Shown here: piece by piece, positions 1 to 12,900 of the stretch
Position numbering within the stretch: the stretch's first letter is position 1
Layout: each line of letters opens with the position of its first letter
Source: Buxus sempervirens
Taxonomy: Eukaryota > Streptophyta > Magnoliopsida > Buxales > Buxaceae
Length of the DNA stretch: 64,000 nucleotides
Assembly: GCA_947561395.2 (NCBI GenBank)
Contig: OX387184.1
Span: 11,388,205 to 11,452,204, forward strand
Direction: 5' to 3'
Position numbers and translations under genes: made by a program
The notes under the pieces: generated by a model
What the model saw: the letters and a program-made list of their open reading frames with translations, nothing else
The model's database searches: none
What the model was told of the DNA's origin: nothing

Positions 1-2509
1 GTCATGCTTATACCAGTAGAAATTGCGGGCCTGTTTGTCAATTTCATCAGTGATTTTAACAGGCAACTTGAGACTGCTCATTAGGTATTGACTTGTGCTG
101 AGAAGGACCGAATTGATTAATGTAACCCTTCCGGCTTGGGTTAAGAGTTTTGCTTTCCATCCAACAAGTCTCCTATTGATTTTTTCCATAAGATCTTTGA
201 AATGGGCTCCTTTTGGGGCAGCCAGGAGAATGGGGATTCCCAGATATTTGCCAGGCTTCTTTGATGGTTTGATGCCAAAATTCCTGGCGACCCTGCCTTT
301 AGCCTGGCCCTTTAAGCAAGGGCTGAGAAAAAGTTCAGATTTGTCTAAGTTAAGCTTATGCCCTGCCATATCACAAAAAGCATTAGTAATAGCCATAAAA
401 TGATTTATGTTGCTAACCGAGGCCCTCCCAAATAGGAGTAAATTGTCAGCAAAGAGCAGATGACTGACAGGTTCAGCAGATCTGGTGACCCTTATGCCAT
501 GGATAAAGTTACCTTGTTCAGCTCTAATGAGGGCATGGGATAACACCTGCTGAGTTAAAATGAATATGTAAGGGGAGAGCGGATCACCTTGTCTGATCCC
601 TCTCGAGGGTTTGATGAGGCCACAAGGTTTCCCATTTACAAGGATGCTATAAGATACAGATGTGATGCAGTGCATGATAAGTTTGATAACTCTAACATTA
701 AAGCCAAAGGTATGCAAGGATTTTTCAATGAACTCCCAGTTAATTCTATCATAGGCTTTAGCAAGGTCCAATTTCACAGCAAATAACCCAGTATGTTTGT
801 TCTTTTTCTTAGCATTAATTGTGTGAAAAATCTCCTGGGCAGCAAATATATTTTCTTGGATGACTCTGCCAGGGACAAAGGCCCCTTGGTGAGGGGAAAT
901 CAGATTATTCATTGTAGGTCTAAGCCTATCAACCAAAATTCTAGATATGATTTTATAGCAGAAATTACAAAGGCTTATAGGTCTGTATTCCCCTAATTTT
1001 CTAGGATTGTCACATTTAGGGATAAGCACAATAAAAGAATGATTAAGCTTTTCATGAAAAGTCCCAGTAAGAAAAAAATTCTTGACATGCAACCATACAA
1101 ACCTCATTCTTCACAGTTTCCCAGTAAGATTCGTAGAACATACCTTGAAACCCATCTGGCCCTGGACTTTTGAGAGGGCCGAGCTTGTTAATAGTAGTCC
1201 AGATTTCCTCATCTGACACCGGTCTAGTAATTCTTTCATTATCAAGTTCAGTGACGGAGGGGAGAATGTGTGATAGCATAGAGTAGTCCCTGTCATTGCT
1301 ATCTGCTGTGAACACATTAGTAAAATAATCGACTATAGTATTCTCAATGTCCACAGTCTCTCTGACTTCTTCATTGCACTCATTCTTTAATGAGACAATC
1401 TTGTTTCTGTGCCTTCTGTGAATGGTGGAGAGGTGAAAGAATCTGGTATTTAAATCCCCTTCCCTAAGCCACTTAACTCTGGATTTCTGTAACCAGAATT
1501 TTTCTTGGGCTTGGAGGGCAATAATGTAGGCCTAGTTCAGCACTCTCTCTTCCTTTTGCAGCTCAGGATCATCACTAGTTTCCAGAAATTTTTGAAGGTC
1601 TTTGATGGCATTGTAGAGGACTAGCACGCGCTTGTTGATATCCCCAACATGATTACGGTTCCAGCTACTGAGGCAGGATTTGAGATGAGCAAGCTTGTTA
1701 GGCAGGTTGCCCCTACTACAGCTCCAACTCTCCTCAATGACTTGGAGACAGGTAGGTTTGTCCATCCAGAACTTTTCGAATCTAAAAACTTTGTTGCTTC
1801 TGGTGGTATTAGTGTTGAGATTAAGGCAAAGAGGGGCATGGTCAGAACCGACAATGGGATCTTGCCAAAGGACTGAGTTGGGAAAAAGCAAGCACCAATC
1901 AGTAGATCCAAGCACTCGATCAATTCTTTCTCTAATACGCCCAGCACCCTCTCTTCCATTGCACCAAGAGAATCTCAACCCTTTACAGGGAAGATCAACA
2001 AGATTACAAGCATTAACAAAATTTGACAATAAATTGGCCTTACTTGATTGAACCTGGCTTCCACCCCTTTTCTCATGGTCAAACCTAACCACGTTGAAGT
2101 CCCCCACCGCACACCAGGGGACAATGCTGGAATCAAAGGATCTTTTAAGCTTTTCCCATTGTGTAGCTTGTATACACAGGTTTGAGCTAGCATGGACAAA
2201 GGAGAGCTCAAAAGCCTCCCCAGAATTGAGCGTGATAGATGTGTGAACACACCAGTTCAGCACGCTCTCAATTGAAATATTGCAAGAAGAATCCCAGAGA
2301 AGCCAAAAACCATCCGCCCTACCCCTAGCAGGGCTCCACCAGTAATTCTCAAATCCCATCTTCCGAATAAATTTCTCAGAATTTTTATCCTCCATAAGTG
2401 TTTCAGAGAGAAACACAACATTGGGTCTGTTGATGCGTATAAGATTACGCAAGTGTAACCTTGCCGGGGCACGACCCAGGCCCCGACAATTCCATATAAT
2501 AACTTTCAT
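1..2509 (-). pseudogene. LINE ORF2, endonuclease-reverse transcriptase, broken, 3' end outside window
   Basis: ORF2 encodes the nicking endonuclease and the reverse transcriptase used for target-primed reverse transcription. The endonuclease domain (2509-about 1750) begins MKVIIWNCRGLG and retains the acidic residue in SETLM, the GDFNVV motif and the terminal SDHAPL motif. An in-frame TAG at 1532-1534 interrupts the linker. The same frame then resumes with the start of the RT domain (GPDGFQGMFYESYW, to about 1110), followed by a frameshift at about 1070-1110 and an otherwise readable RT to position 1. RT motif A is DLAKAYD, but the catalytic FADD box reads FADN at 438-450, a loss of the second aspartate. 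The three defects agree that the copy is dead. Confidence 0.88.
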
Positions 2510-3877
2510 GGTTTGGATTCCCCCGGAGGGAGACCCGCGGGAGACAGATCACGGGGAGAAGAGGGCACAGAGGAGGAACCAATTTCAGAAATTTGGAGAG
2601 AAGCCTTACGCTTTTTAGAAGGCATGTGGCCCCCCAACCCCCCACGGTCTAGAAAAAGATTGTCTCTGATTTTTGGATGAGCATTATTAAGGACCAGGCT
2701 TTTGGATTTGGTTCGGCCCATACTGGAGGCTTTCCTACGGCTAGTGGAAACTTCAGGGCCCAAGTCATGGATAGTAAGATGGGGGGACAGGTGGAGGGAT
2801 AATCCTGGACTTGGGCTTTCGGACTGGGCCCCGAACTTGAAGAAGTTCGACACAAGAAGATTAGGACCTTGCCAATTAGGACCGTTGAGGAAATGAAAGT
2901 TGCCGTTGGGATTTGTCATGATCTCTCTGTCCAACTCAGCCTGGCCATCAGACGCAATACTGGCAGCCCCATCAGACAGCATACTACCGCCGCCCAACTT
3001 AGAAGTGTCAGGAATTGACACGCAGCCTTGGGGGGAATGCAACTGAGCCGTCCCCGAGTCAGACAGACCAGGACTCGGCCGAGTCAGGGGCTTAGAACTC
3101 GTTCTCATGGCGGCCTTAGTCAGAGGATTTCTTCTACGCCTCATGGGAATGGCGAGCTCCTCATGATATTTCTTGCAGTCCTCAACCTCAGAAGGAGGAT
3201 CATTACCCACAAAAGGATTGGAACATTTGAGGATGGAGTGCCCGATAATACCACAGGAAAAGCAGTAATCAGGCAAATTTTCAAACTTGAAGTCAATCCA
3301 AATATTCACCCCTGGCTTTAACCTCAAAGAATATACCAGAAGGGATGGGAAGATGTAAAGGAAGTTGGACTTTAATGGAGGCGGAAGTAGAGCTAAGATC
3401 ATCTTGGTCGATTTCAGTATCAAGACCGATACCAAACACAGCAGAAAGGTTTTTAAGCAGAGTATCATCATGGAATTTCTTGGGAAGATTGAGGACTCTC
3501 ATCCACATGATGATATGTTGAAAGACGAGATTAGGGGCGTCTTCCTCTTCAACAATATCCTTCATCAATAGGAGAGACGAGTTGACAACCCACGGTTGAT
3601 TTTGCAGGATCCGATGCTTGTCCTGGTCAGTCACGAAACCAATGAGGAAACGCCGAGGCGCCACCTTGAGACATTTGCTCAAAGGGATGTCCTTCCACAG
3701 ATGACCACAGGAGTTACGGAAGGAATTGATCTGAAAATCTTCATCACAGGTTTCACAAAGCACCAAGTGCTGCCATTTTTGATCTATTCGCTGTCTGTCA
3801 GCGACATCAATTTTGAAAATCTTATCAGGCCTAGGGGGAATGAAGAGGTTTTTAAGGTTTTTCGTCAGATCTTCCAT
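2506..3877 (-). pseudogene. LINE ORF1, Gag-like zinc-knuckle protein, frameshifted
   Basis: ORF1 of plant L1 elements binds the element RNA and forms the nucleoprotein particle. I place the start at the ATG at 3875-3877 (protein begins MEDLTKN); an in-frame ATG at 3997 would add 40 residues. The N-terminal half is a DUF4283-type domain (motifs RRFLIGFVTD and QPWVVNSSLL). The reading frame then shifts near 3310-3330. The second frame carries the CCHC knuckle CFSCGIIGHSILKC at about 3215-3256, followed by a long serine/proline-rich, basic tail with KKRKAS. Its TGA overlaps the ORF2 ATG. One frameshift separates the two halves, so the protein is no longer made whole. Confidence 0.85.
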
Positions 3878-4070
3878 GGAGAAAGGGCAGGGAGATAGGG
3901 CAGGGAAGGGCAGAGAAACCTCCAAAAAACGCACAGGCCGAACCAAAGAAGCCAAAACCCGAGAAATCCCGACTAACTCAGAGAGAATCCCAGACACCGC
4001 AGGGGGAGGGGGACCACGGCCAGATTAGAAGAGCTTCATAGGGGGGGCCACACGGAAAGGCATTTTGGGG

Positions 4071-6030
4071 AAGGGGGCTATCTCTGCAACTTATTTTAAT
4101 ATTATCTTAATGACTGTTGTGTTATTATGCTTATTAGGTGTCCTTTGATATTAGAATGAATTAAAAAATAGAATTTGCATAGACTTTGATATTAGAATGA
4201 ATTAAAATTTTTAATTTTTAGTAGTAATTTAAATTATTTAAACGGGTTGGCGGGTTAGAGCAAGTTGGGATATTCGTTTATTAAACGGGGGAGTTCAGGT
4301 TGGGCCTTGGCTTGTTAACCCCATACATCAACCCGACTCGAACCCGATCCATTGCCACCTACTCTTATTGTAAGAAGTATGTTTTTTTTTATAGAGTTGA
4401 AGTTAGGGTGGGACTTCCCAAGTATATAGAACCCTATCAAATTTGATAGGGCCTACGGCCCAATTCATATGGGTATATCGTATAGGCCCTTAAGTGGGGT
4501 TTGGCGCTATTGATTCTTAATTGAGATGTCAACCCAAACTTAACCAGCATGGGCATAGATCCACTCGTTATTGTAGGGACCCACAACTCGCATTGTTAGG
4601 TTAATTTATAATTTCGATAAAGGAATGGTCCTAGTTTTAGATATAGTAATTTTTTTTTTAAATATATGTACAACATGTATTTTTTTGCATCTATAACTTG
4701 AAATATAATGAGCATTCCACCCAATATGGTAATATGTATGTTTTCAGAAAATGAATTGGAATGTACTCAATACTCAAAAAGTGAGCAAGATATTTATTAT
4801 TATGCTTACAATTAAAAGGCCAGTTTCACTACACGCACATACATACTTGATCATGGTTCGTCGTCCCAGTTTCGATGCCGTTTCACTAAGGGCCTTGCAT
4901 GCTGTTTCACTCAGGGCCTTGCATGCTGTTTCGCTAAAATTTTCATGCTGTTATTTTGAGAAATTCCAAAATTTTCGTGCTGCTATTTCAAGAAATTTTA
5001 AAAAGCTAAAATTCATTTATATATTATTTTTTTTAATAACATTGAACACCCTTTTATCAAGTCATAACTAAGTAAAAATTTTTTTTAAATCTCTTATTTA
5101 AAGAAAGTGACATGTGTGAAATGAAAATAAAAATAACTTTTATAAAAGCAAAGTTGGAAATTTATAAAGTTTTTAATAAGATTGATTAACTAAAAAATTC
5201 AATTTACTTAACAATAATAATTTTTAATTTTAGTTTAGTGAAGTAGTAGTAATTTTAAACTCCATAGGTGAGGTAAATTAACATTGAAAGAAACAATAGG
5301 ATACAAACTAGGAGGAGAACTGGAGATGTGCTTGCCCTGCAAATATACAAGCTGATAAAGAGCTCTTCAGGCGATTTCCTATTCCCCCAAATTTCAAGTT
5401 TTTTCTAAAATAAATCTATTGTCGATAAATCTTGATTTCAGTGATAATTTTATCCCACCAGAATCTGACTTTTGGGAGGTTAAAAAACTATCAAGTGGCA
5501 AAATGTCCTTGTTTCTCAATTAATTTCAAGAAAACTTGACAGTCTTCATTACTCATGTTTATTAGGGAAGTTTTCATGAACAATAAGCAGTCTTTCGGTG
5601 GCCTTAATTTCTAGATGACTACATAGATCTACATTGACCTAGTGGTAGAATTGTCCAATTAATGTGGTCTTTGGAATCTTAAAATTGGAAAGAAAGGAAA
5701 AGAAAACAAAATAGCAACATAAATAAATAAATGAAAAAAGAAGTTACATTTTGATGATTTTAGATGATTGTTCAATAAGGTTTCATATATTTCATAAAGT
5801 TATTTAGCATCAATAGCAGTTAAATAAGACATAAAATTTAAGGTTGAGTGTTAATAGAAGGAAGTTAGATTTTATATCCTTTTTATTATAAAATATCTAC
5901 TTTTGAGATAAAAAGGTTTGATACTTAAGGTAAAAATCTTTTAACAAATTCTCTTTCGAAGTCTATACCTCTGATTCTAGCTAAATAAGAGAAACTGCTG
6001 TCTCTAACATTTTCTTCTCTCTCAAAATGC
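4071..6030. other. AT-rich intergenic DNA, no gene seen
   Basis: No convincing coding region is seen here. The stretch is AT-rich with small local duplications. One is a 26-bp unit containing AGGGCCTTGCATGCTGTTTC at about 4882-4943, the source of a spurious repetitive ORF. Another is a pair of copies of TTTGATATTAGAATGAATTAAA near 4146-4206. The 5' boundary of the LINE lies just before this block. Confidence 0.6.
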
Positions 6031-6033
6031 AGG

Positions 6034-6251
6034 ACGGGGCCTAGTCGTCAAGGCTTGGGGCCTGGGGGTATGCTCCCTCTAAGGTCTCAGGTTCAAAACC
6101 TCTCAAGTGTTATCAATTCTTTGGGGCTACCTCCGGGCCTTTGGCCTGGTAATTACCCGGTTTGTGTGGGACAAAGGGACTGCACAAGTCCTTGGGGATT
6201 AGTCGTGGTGCCCGCAAGCTGGTCTGGATGCCCCAAGTTTCCCAAAAAAAA
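6034..6251 (+). mobile_element. tRNA-derived SINE-like element with poly(A) tail
   Basis: The segment is GC-richer than its surroundings. It opens with GGGGCCTAGTCGTCAAGGC, has a B-box-like GGTTCAAAACCTC at about 6090 at tRNA-like spacing, and ends in a run of ten or more A at 6242-6251. That combination (Pol III-like head, unrelated body, A tail) is typical of plant SINEs. I could not find a clean target-site duplication, so the limits are approximate. Confidence 0.55.
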
Positions 6252-6466
6252 AAATTGAGGAACACAGCTAGAGAACAAAAAAAATTAGGAGAATAGCCTC
6301 CAAATGTTACCTAAACAGACGAAAGAATTAAAAGTGATTGGATTGGAGACAAGGTCCCGCGGTCTTACGCCGAATAATTAGTTGCACGTATGCGTATTGT
6401 GACCCCCGGTATTTTCTAGCTCGACTAAATCGGCAGCAAAGAAAACGTGATGAATTTGGTAAGAAA

Positions 6467-6521
6467 AGATTATTTCTCGATTTTTACCACCAAAAAAAAA
6501 AAAAAGAGATTATTTCTCGAT
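6467..6521 (+). mobile_element. Ultra-short retroposed insert with 15-bp target-site duplication
   Basis: The 15-mer AGATTATTTCTCGAT occurs at 6467-6481 and again at 6507-6521. Between the copies lie only 25 bp, TTTTACCACC followed by a run of A. A perfect long direct repeat flanking an A tail is the signature of LINE-driven insertion, here almost completely 5'-truncated. The ten non-A bases resemble the tail of the L1 remnant that ends near 15237 (CATCCACC before poly(A) on the minus strand). Confidence 0.7.
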
Positions 6522-6909
6522 CCGTTTGATCAAGTTAGGTGGGTAGTGTGGACTGTGGAGTCGACTTATTTAATTGACTTTTTTATTGCCTGGACATATC
6601 GTAATCTGGTGTGCGTATTACGCTCAAACGGAACATTATCACCTGAGAGAAAACAAATATAAACCCGTTTTATTTCACATGTTGAAGAAAGAGGTATTGA
6701 TTTATCTTTTCTGTTTCTTTGATAGAATCGAAAGGTATTCTACAGAGAGTCCAATCTAGGGATCTTATGCTCTCCCAATTGGTGATTTGGTTGATCTTGA
6801 ATGGTTCCTAGTTGTAAATTAATATTTTCCTTAATTTCTTCATTGTTGTTGGTATTTCTGCAGCAGGATTTGATCGACGAACGAGCTTTCGCTGAATTTT
6901 TAGGGTTTC
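6522..6909 (+). promoter_or_regulatory. Presumed promoter and 5' UTR of the TRAF zinc-finger gene
   Basis: This is the stretch directly upstream of the start codon at 6910. It contains a CCAAT at about 6775 and a pyrimidine-rich stretch with a plausible acceptor-like CAG at about 6864, so the leader may itself be spliced. No clear TATA box was identified. The assignment rests on position only. Confidence 0.35.
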
Positions 6910-9900
6910 ATGGCGATTCCTTCTGAGCAAGCTACAAGCATCTGCAGTCACTGGTAGGACACGAGTTGTTCATTGTTTTCTATTTGATTACGTTTTGGCC
7001 GTCTTTCGTAGCTGTAACGTGGAAATTTCTTATTTTCGAGATTTTTGGTTGTGACTTGGTTTCGTCGCCGAATATGTGTTTTAGGTGTAGATTGTTTGAT
7101 CTGAGTTCTTTCTTTGTTGTGTGTTTGTGATTATCTGCCGGTGCCTTTAATTATTTCAACACGATTGTGGAATTGTTTTCTGATTTTTTTTTTCTGCGAA
7201 TTCAATGCCGCATGTCTCTGATGTCGGAGTTGCTTTTTTTTTTTTTTTTTGTAATACAGATTTTTATGGATTATATTTACCAATTGTGGAATAGGGAACA
7301 TATACACGATCTATTCATAGAAGGATGTGTTCTGAGTGATATTGTTCATTAGGGACTATCACTTGTTGTGATGGTAAAAACCTTAGGCTGCTGGTATGAA
7401 AACGTGTGTTTGTGTCCGAGGGGAATTTCACCAAAAAAAATATACTGAAGATTATTTCTGTCACCAGTACATTCCTTGCCAGGAGCCTGCTTTGGCAGGA
7501 CTTACACCAGTTTATAGTTTTTTTTCTCGTGATATTGTTCCTTGAAATTTTCATCAATGCCTGATACGATTGATATTTATGTTATTTAATAATCACTTTG
7601 GATAATTTCTTCATTTCAACCGGTTACGTTTAAAACATTGAGATATTATTTTGTGGCATTGTTTTAAAGGTTGTGTCAAATTTTTTTTTTTATGCATGCA
7701 TGGTTTGGATTGTAGATAACTGAGTTTTTCCTGTTTAATGTGTAGATGCTTTGCATTTCTTTGTTCACTGTGGTATGTGTAATTCACCAATTCAGGTGGA
7801 AGTTGAAAATTTAAAGAATCTGATGACGGCAAATAGTTGCCATATTTAGTGTAATCGTTAATCATTTTGTTTGTGGAGTTCAAGATAAAACATCTTATTG
7901 ATCTTGCATTTGTTTAAGGATAAGGAGTTTACTAACAACATGTTTGGGTTTATCTCTGTTGTTTTGTAGCAGAAGAGATGGTCTATTAATTGTTATTTTG
8001 ATATTTTCTCAGTGATAGAGCCATTCCATCTGCAAATATTGATCTACATTTTGTACATTGCTCCCGTAATCTGGAAAGATGTAAAGTTTGTGGAGATATG
8101 GTTCCAAGGACGCGTGCCGAGGAACATTTCTTAATCACCCATGCTCCGGTATCTTATGCGATTAGCATTTTCTATTTTAATATTGATTAGAATTTGCTTT
8201 GTCATATTATAATAGTCAGTATGTGAAAATATTTTGGAAAGAATTTTTTAAATTCATGGAAATCAAGTTAGTTTATATTATCTATACTCTTATGTTTGAT
8301 TTATTCGTACTGTATCGCGTTCAATACAACTACATGGTCAAAACTTTCTGTCTTAAGAAAATCAAGATAATGCTGTCACTTTTATTGAAATTGAATCTGA
8401 TACTTGATCAATACAGTGAAATCTCCCTCTCTCCCTAAACCAATGACTACATGTAATCTTGTATGCTTTGGTTTTAAAAGACTGATGTGCATATGGAGCA
8501 ATAGGTGAGGTGGATCTTCTTTAGAGATTTGATCAAGTGCTCGTGAAATGAATGGAGATTGATATCTTATAAGTTGTATTAGATAATCTTCCTTGTATTT
8601 ATTTTTAATTTTTCCTATTTTTCTAGATTGATGGCAATCACTTTTCCCTATAATAATTCTTTTTTGGCTTTGACCAATTTGAGTGCACCGTGAGTCTTGC
8701 AAGGAGAGGAATATTGGATTGTAGAATCTAGGTGGGAAAAAATGGAACCTATTCGTGGGATGGTTGAGCATTTTTAGAACTAGATCAGAGAATAGAACAT
8801 ATTATTCTCTGGTAATATTTTTTTTAAAATAAATAGAACCTTTTAATGAGATTGTCTGGAGTTGAACGAGCCCTTTGGAGACTCTGTCAGTCCTTTTTTT
8901 TCTTTTAGTGAGGCCACATAAGGAGGAATAGAATCTCTTGAATATATTACCTTCTTAAACCTCTAATACATAGCAGGCCCATACACATGCAGGGTTGAAC
9001 CAACTGCAAAAGCCAGTAAACAATCCCCTGGATCCTGAGAAACACCTGACCTCTCTTTCTCCATCTATCTTGCTCTCGCTTTTATCCTATTTTTGGCTCC
9101 TACTTTCTAGTGCTTGTAGAACTAAAGATGCACTGAGGTCAAGATCAGAGGACCCATTTGGTACTTATTTATAAGTGCTAACAGCAAACCTATAAATTGT
9201 GCTTATTCAGGTTTCCATTTTATCTGTCCCAATATTAGGTTTTTCAGTCTAGTATTCCAAAAACCATTCTTTTAAACTTTATTCAGATTCCTTGGTCTAG
9301 TTTGTTTTAAAAGTTTGAACCTAGGATTCTCTGTGTTCCCAGGTTTAAAAGAAGGGCAATGGTTAAAATTCTCTGTGTTTGAAATTCTTAGTTTCAAATA
9401 ATTTCCATAGGATTCTGGTAATTAAATGATAGTTTTTTTCCCGGATTATTTAAATATTATAGTGGTGATTTGATGATACATAACAAGATCAATCTTGGAA
9501 AAGGCCAATTATAATGACATCTTGAAAAAAAAATATTAAAGTTATAAAAAATGGCACAAAATTTCCTTCATCATTTATATCCATTGAAGATATGGTGTTT
9601 AAGAAGTATTACCTTAGAAATTGAGATGGTCTATGAAGATGTGTTATTCTAGCCTAATGACTTGAGCAAACGTTCAAGAGCTTCTGTCCAGCTTAGAGAC
9701 CCCAGAAACAACTGTGGATAAGTCACCCTTTGATTGATTGATTGATTTATTTATTTATTTCTTAACTTAATTTTTTCCTCCTTTATCCCTATTTGGAGTG
9801 CAAGGATGCGGCACTGGTTGAGTTTCTTCCCCAATTGCCACTGATATTTTCTCTATGATTCTTAAAAAATCTGCCAATATATTGATTCCTAGGTTTTTAA

Positions 9901-12900
9901 GGAGTGGCCAGTGTGCATTGTAATTGAGCCCTCGTCTATATGATTCCATTCCAAGTTCTCTCTGTTTCTCAAAATGACAAGGCTATATTACTTCAATCTC
10001 TCATTAATCAGAAATAGACACACTTCTGATTCTTTAGATGCAACATTATAATGAGCAATCATAATCATTGCATAAACATCGCCTTGTATACAAGCTCTTA
10101 TTCTCATCTTCCTTTCCCTCTCCCAAATCGCCAATTCAATGACCCAAGCACTTGCTAAAAGAATTTTCTTCTATATCCAAATCATATTGGCTTCTATTTT
10201 TAAAAAAGATTGGATTTAGGATCTACAAGAACTAACATTGCCTTCTTCCTCTTTTCTTATTATTCATAAAAATAATTAGTGTTGATTATTGATGAAAAAA
10301 ACAAAAGTAGAAGAAGAAAAAAAAATTTATTTTCTTGTTCGCTAGTTACGGATTGATGGATCTACTGGGAGACTTGCAATAAAGTGTACCATGCCTTTCA
10401 TTTAAACAAGATTGATATGTAAATAAATAATATTGTGCATATTCCTCTGCTGTTTTGGTGATTGAGTTTATATGTAAGCAGGTATCTTGCTCATTATGCA
10501 GTGCAACAGTGGAACGTGAAACCTTAGCTCTCCATAAAGGTGAAAACTGCCCCCAAAGAATTGTCACATGTGAATACTGTGAGTTCCCACTGCCTGCAAT
10601 TGATCTCTTCGAGCATCAGGTAGGTAGAAATGGTGAACTCAAAAGACATTCAATAAGGGATTTGGGGATCATCTCTGCTGTAATTCAACTTTGCTTTGTA
10701 ATTTCAGGAAGTATGTGGGAACCGAACAGAATTCTGTAATCTGTGTAGCAGGTATATTAGGTTGCGTGAACGAAATAACCATGAAATCAGGTGTCAAGGT
10801 ACTTCAGATGGAACAGTGGGACCTTCCAGGTAGATAAGCATTATACCACACTTATTAGCTTCTTACAAGTTCTTCTTCTACTTTTTATTATTCATACTCA
10901 TCTCTATTGCCTTTAAGACCTAGGAACCTTTACTTGGTGTGCAGGCACAGAATGCAAGTGAGATGCATGACATCCTCATCCCCTTTTTTAAGACTAAAAT
11001 TATGTTAAATTGGGGTGGATATGCATATACTTAAAATACATGCCTGCATAGATTAGAGAGAGAGGTGAGGATGATAAAGGATCCGTTTGCCAAAGATTAC
11101 TGGATTCAGAATCTTAAAGATTATAAAAAGAGAACCATTATACCATTGATCTGATTTTTGCAAATTTAGGAATTAATTTCATGGTATAGGAAAGGAAAAT
11201 AAGGTGAAGAAGAGAAAAAAAAGATGAAAAGAAAAAGGGGTAACTTTGAATCTTTGATTTGAAGTAAAGATGATGAATTGAGGAAGTAACACTCTAGAGA
11301 AGAAAAGGGGTTGAGAAATGCTTCATATCTTAGCTGTGTTGAATATAAGGAATAAATGGATTGAAAAATGAAAAAGATAATAAAAAGAAAAGAAACTTAG
11401 TTACATGATTTCTTACCCTGAATATTCTCCTTTCTTTTGTTAACCTGCAGAATTGAATCCCAATTTCCTTTGGACAGAGAACTCTGGAAAAGAGAGTTCT
11501 AAAATATTTATAAAGATGCCAGCTTTATAAAGTATATTAGTGACAATATTTTTAAATGCTTAGACATGGAGAGGAACGTTTACATGACCTACGCATGGAG
11601 CAAAATCCTTAGGATGTGAAGCAATAGCCTTACAAGCATACATTCCTACACAAAAAATAAAAAAATAAAGTATATAACATATCAATATTTATAATGCAAG
11701 AAAAGATAAAGGAATAGGGATAATGATATGGTAAATTGTTCCTCAAATCTTGAGAGGATATTATGCATTAGGCCTCAAATGTCTTTGCAGTCTCCTAGTA
11801 TGGCCTTAAATCTCATCAAAGTCTACTCGAGGCCACTTAAAATAATATAGCCCAAAAACTTAATATATTCAACTTAATTTTTTTGTTTTTTACCTTTTGT
11901 GAATATAGTCCTAATTTTCCTTACTAATAAATGATTGACAGAAGAGAATGGTGATACAAATATGTAAAAATAAAGGAGATGTTAAAACATATACCAATTG
12001 TTGTGAAATTAAGCTTATGAATCCATGAAATTATGGGAAAAAGTTGAAGCAAATGTCAAAAAGAATAACTGAAGTTTTAGAAAATCATTTTAGCTTTATG
12101 CCTTTTAGTTGGTCTTCTTACATACCCAATCAGTGAGAAGTTTAGAGTGAAAATGAGAGGACCTTCACAAGTTTGTTATTGATCTAGAAAAGGCATATGA
12201 TAGTGTCAAAAGAGTTAATTTGATTGTTGTTGGTTAAACAGAGTTAGTTTGATGGTTGTTGGTTAAAAAAGAGTACCAACAAGATACACTGAGGTTATTA
12301 AAGACGTATTTGCCAACAACAACAAAATTTTATAAAAGATATGTACATGAAAGTGCTAAGTAGGTCAAGAGTAGTGTGTAACGTGATAAATGAGTTTTAT
12401 ATGTTGAATTGTTGATAAGTTTTGCATCAAGGTTCAACTATGAGTCCTTATCTTTTGCTTTAATTATGGATTAAGAACAAACATGTTGGTGTCTGTTGCT
12501 TTCAGATGATGTGATTTTGGTAGACCAAGCTAGAGAGGGAATGAATTCAAAATTTGAATTGTGGAGGGATACCTTAGAATAAAAAGGTTTTAAAATAATT
12601 AGAATTGAGTCTAATTATATAAACTGTAACTTTAGGACAAGTAATATTTGGAGTAATGCACTGATAAGTAATGAGAATCAAGGGATTCCTAAACCCAATT
12701 GATTTTGTCATATTGGATCCGTTATCTATAGAAGTGTTCCTTCATGGATAGAGAGTTTGTATTACCTTCTTTGTTGCTTTTGAATCATAATATTTTTTTT
12801 TTCAAGGTCTTGACTAATGAAGGTGGTTATGGGATAATAAAGGGGTATTTTCAGTTAGATCATCGTATTTATTCTTGAACTGATTAGAAGTTTGACATGG

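Larger units (their letters stand above)
1..4070 (-). mobile_element. L1-type LINE retrotransposon, 3' end beyond the window
   Basis: This is a minus-strand non-LTR retrotransposon whose 5' end lies near 4070 and whose 3' end runs past position 1. The order is that of a plant L1: an RNA-binding ORF1 with a zinc knuckle, then ORF2 with an APE-type endonuclease followed by reverse transcriptase. Both ORFs are interrupted, so this copy cannot move by itself. The ORF1 stop and ORF2 start overlap as ATGA at 2506-2509, a layout compatible with termination-reinitiation. I did not find a target-site duplication because the 3' end is missing. The family call is firm; the exact 5' boundary is not. Confidence 0.9.

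Noticed and set aside
7231-7250. Poly-T run in intron 1 as a possible reversed retroposon tail
   Set aside because: No flanking direct repeat of useful length was found.
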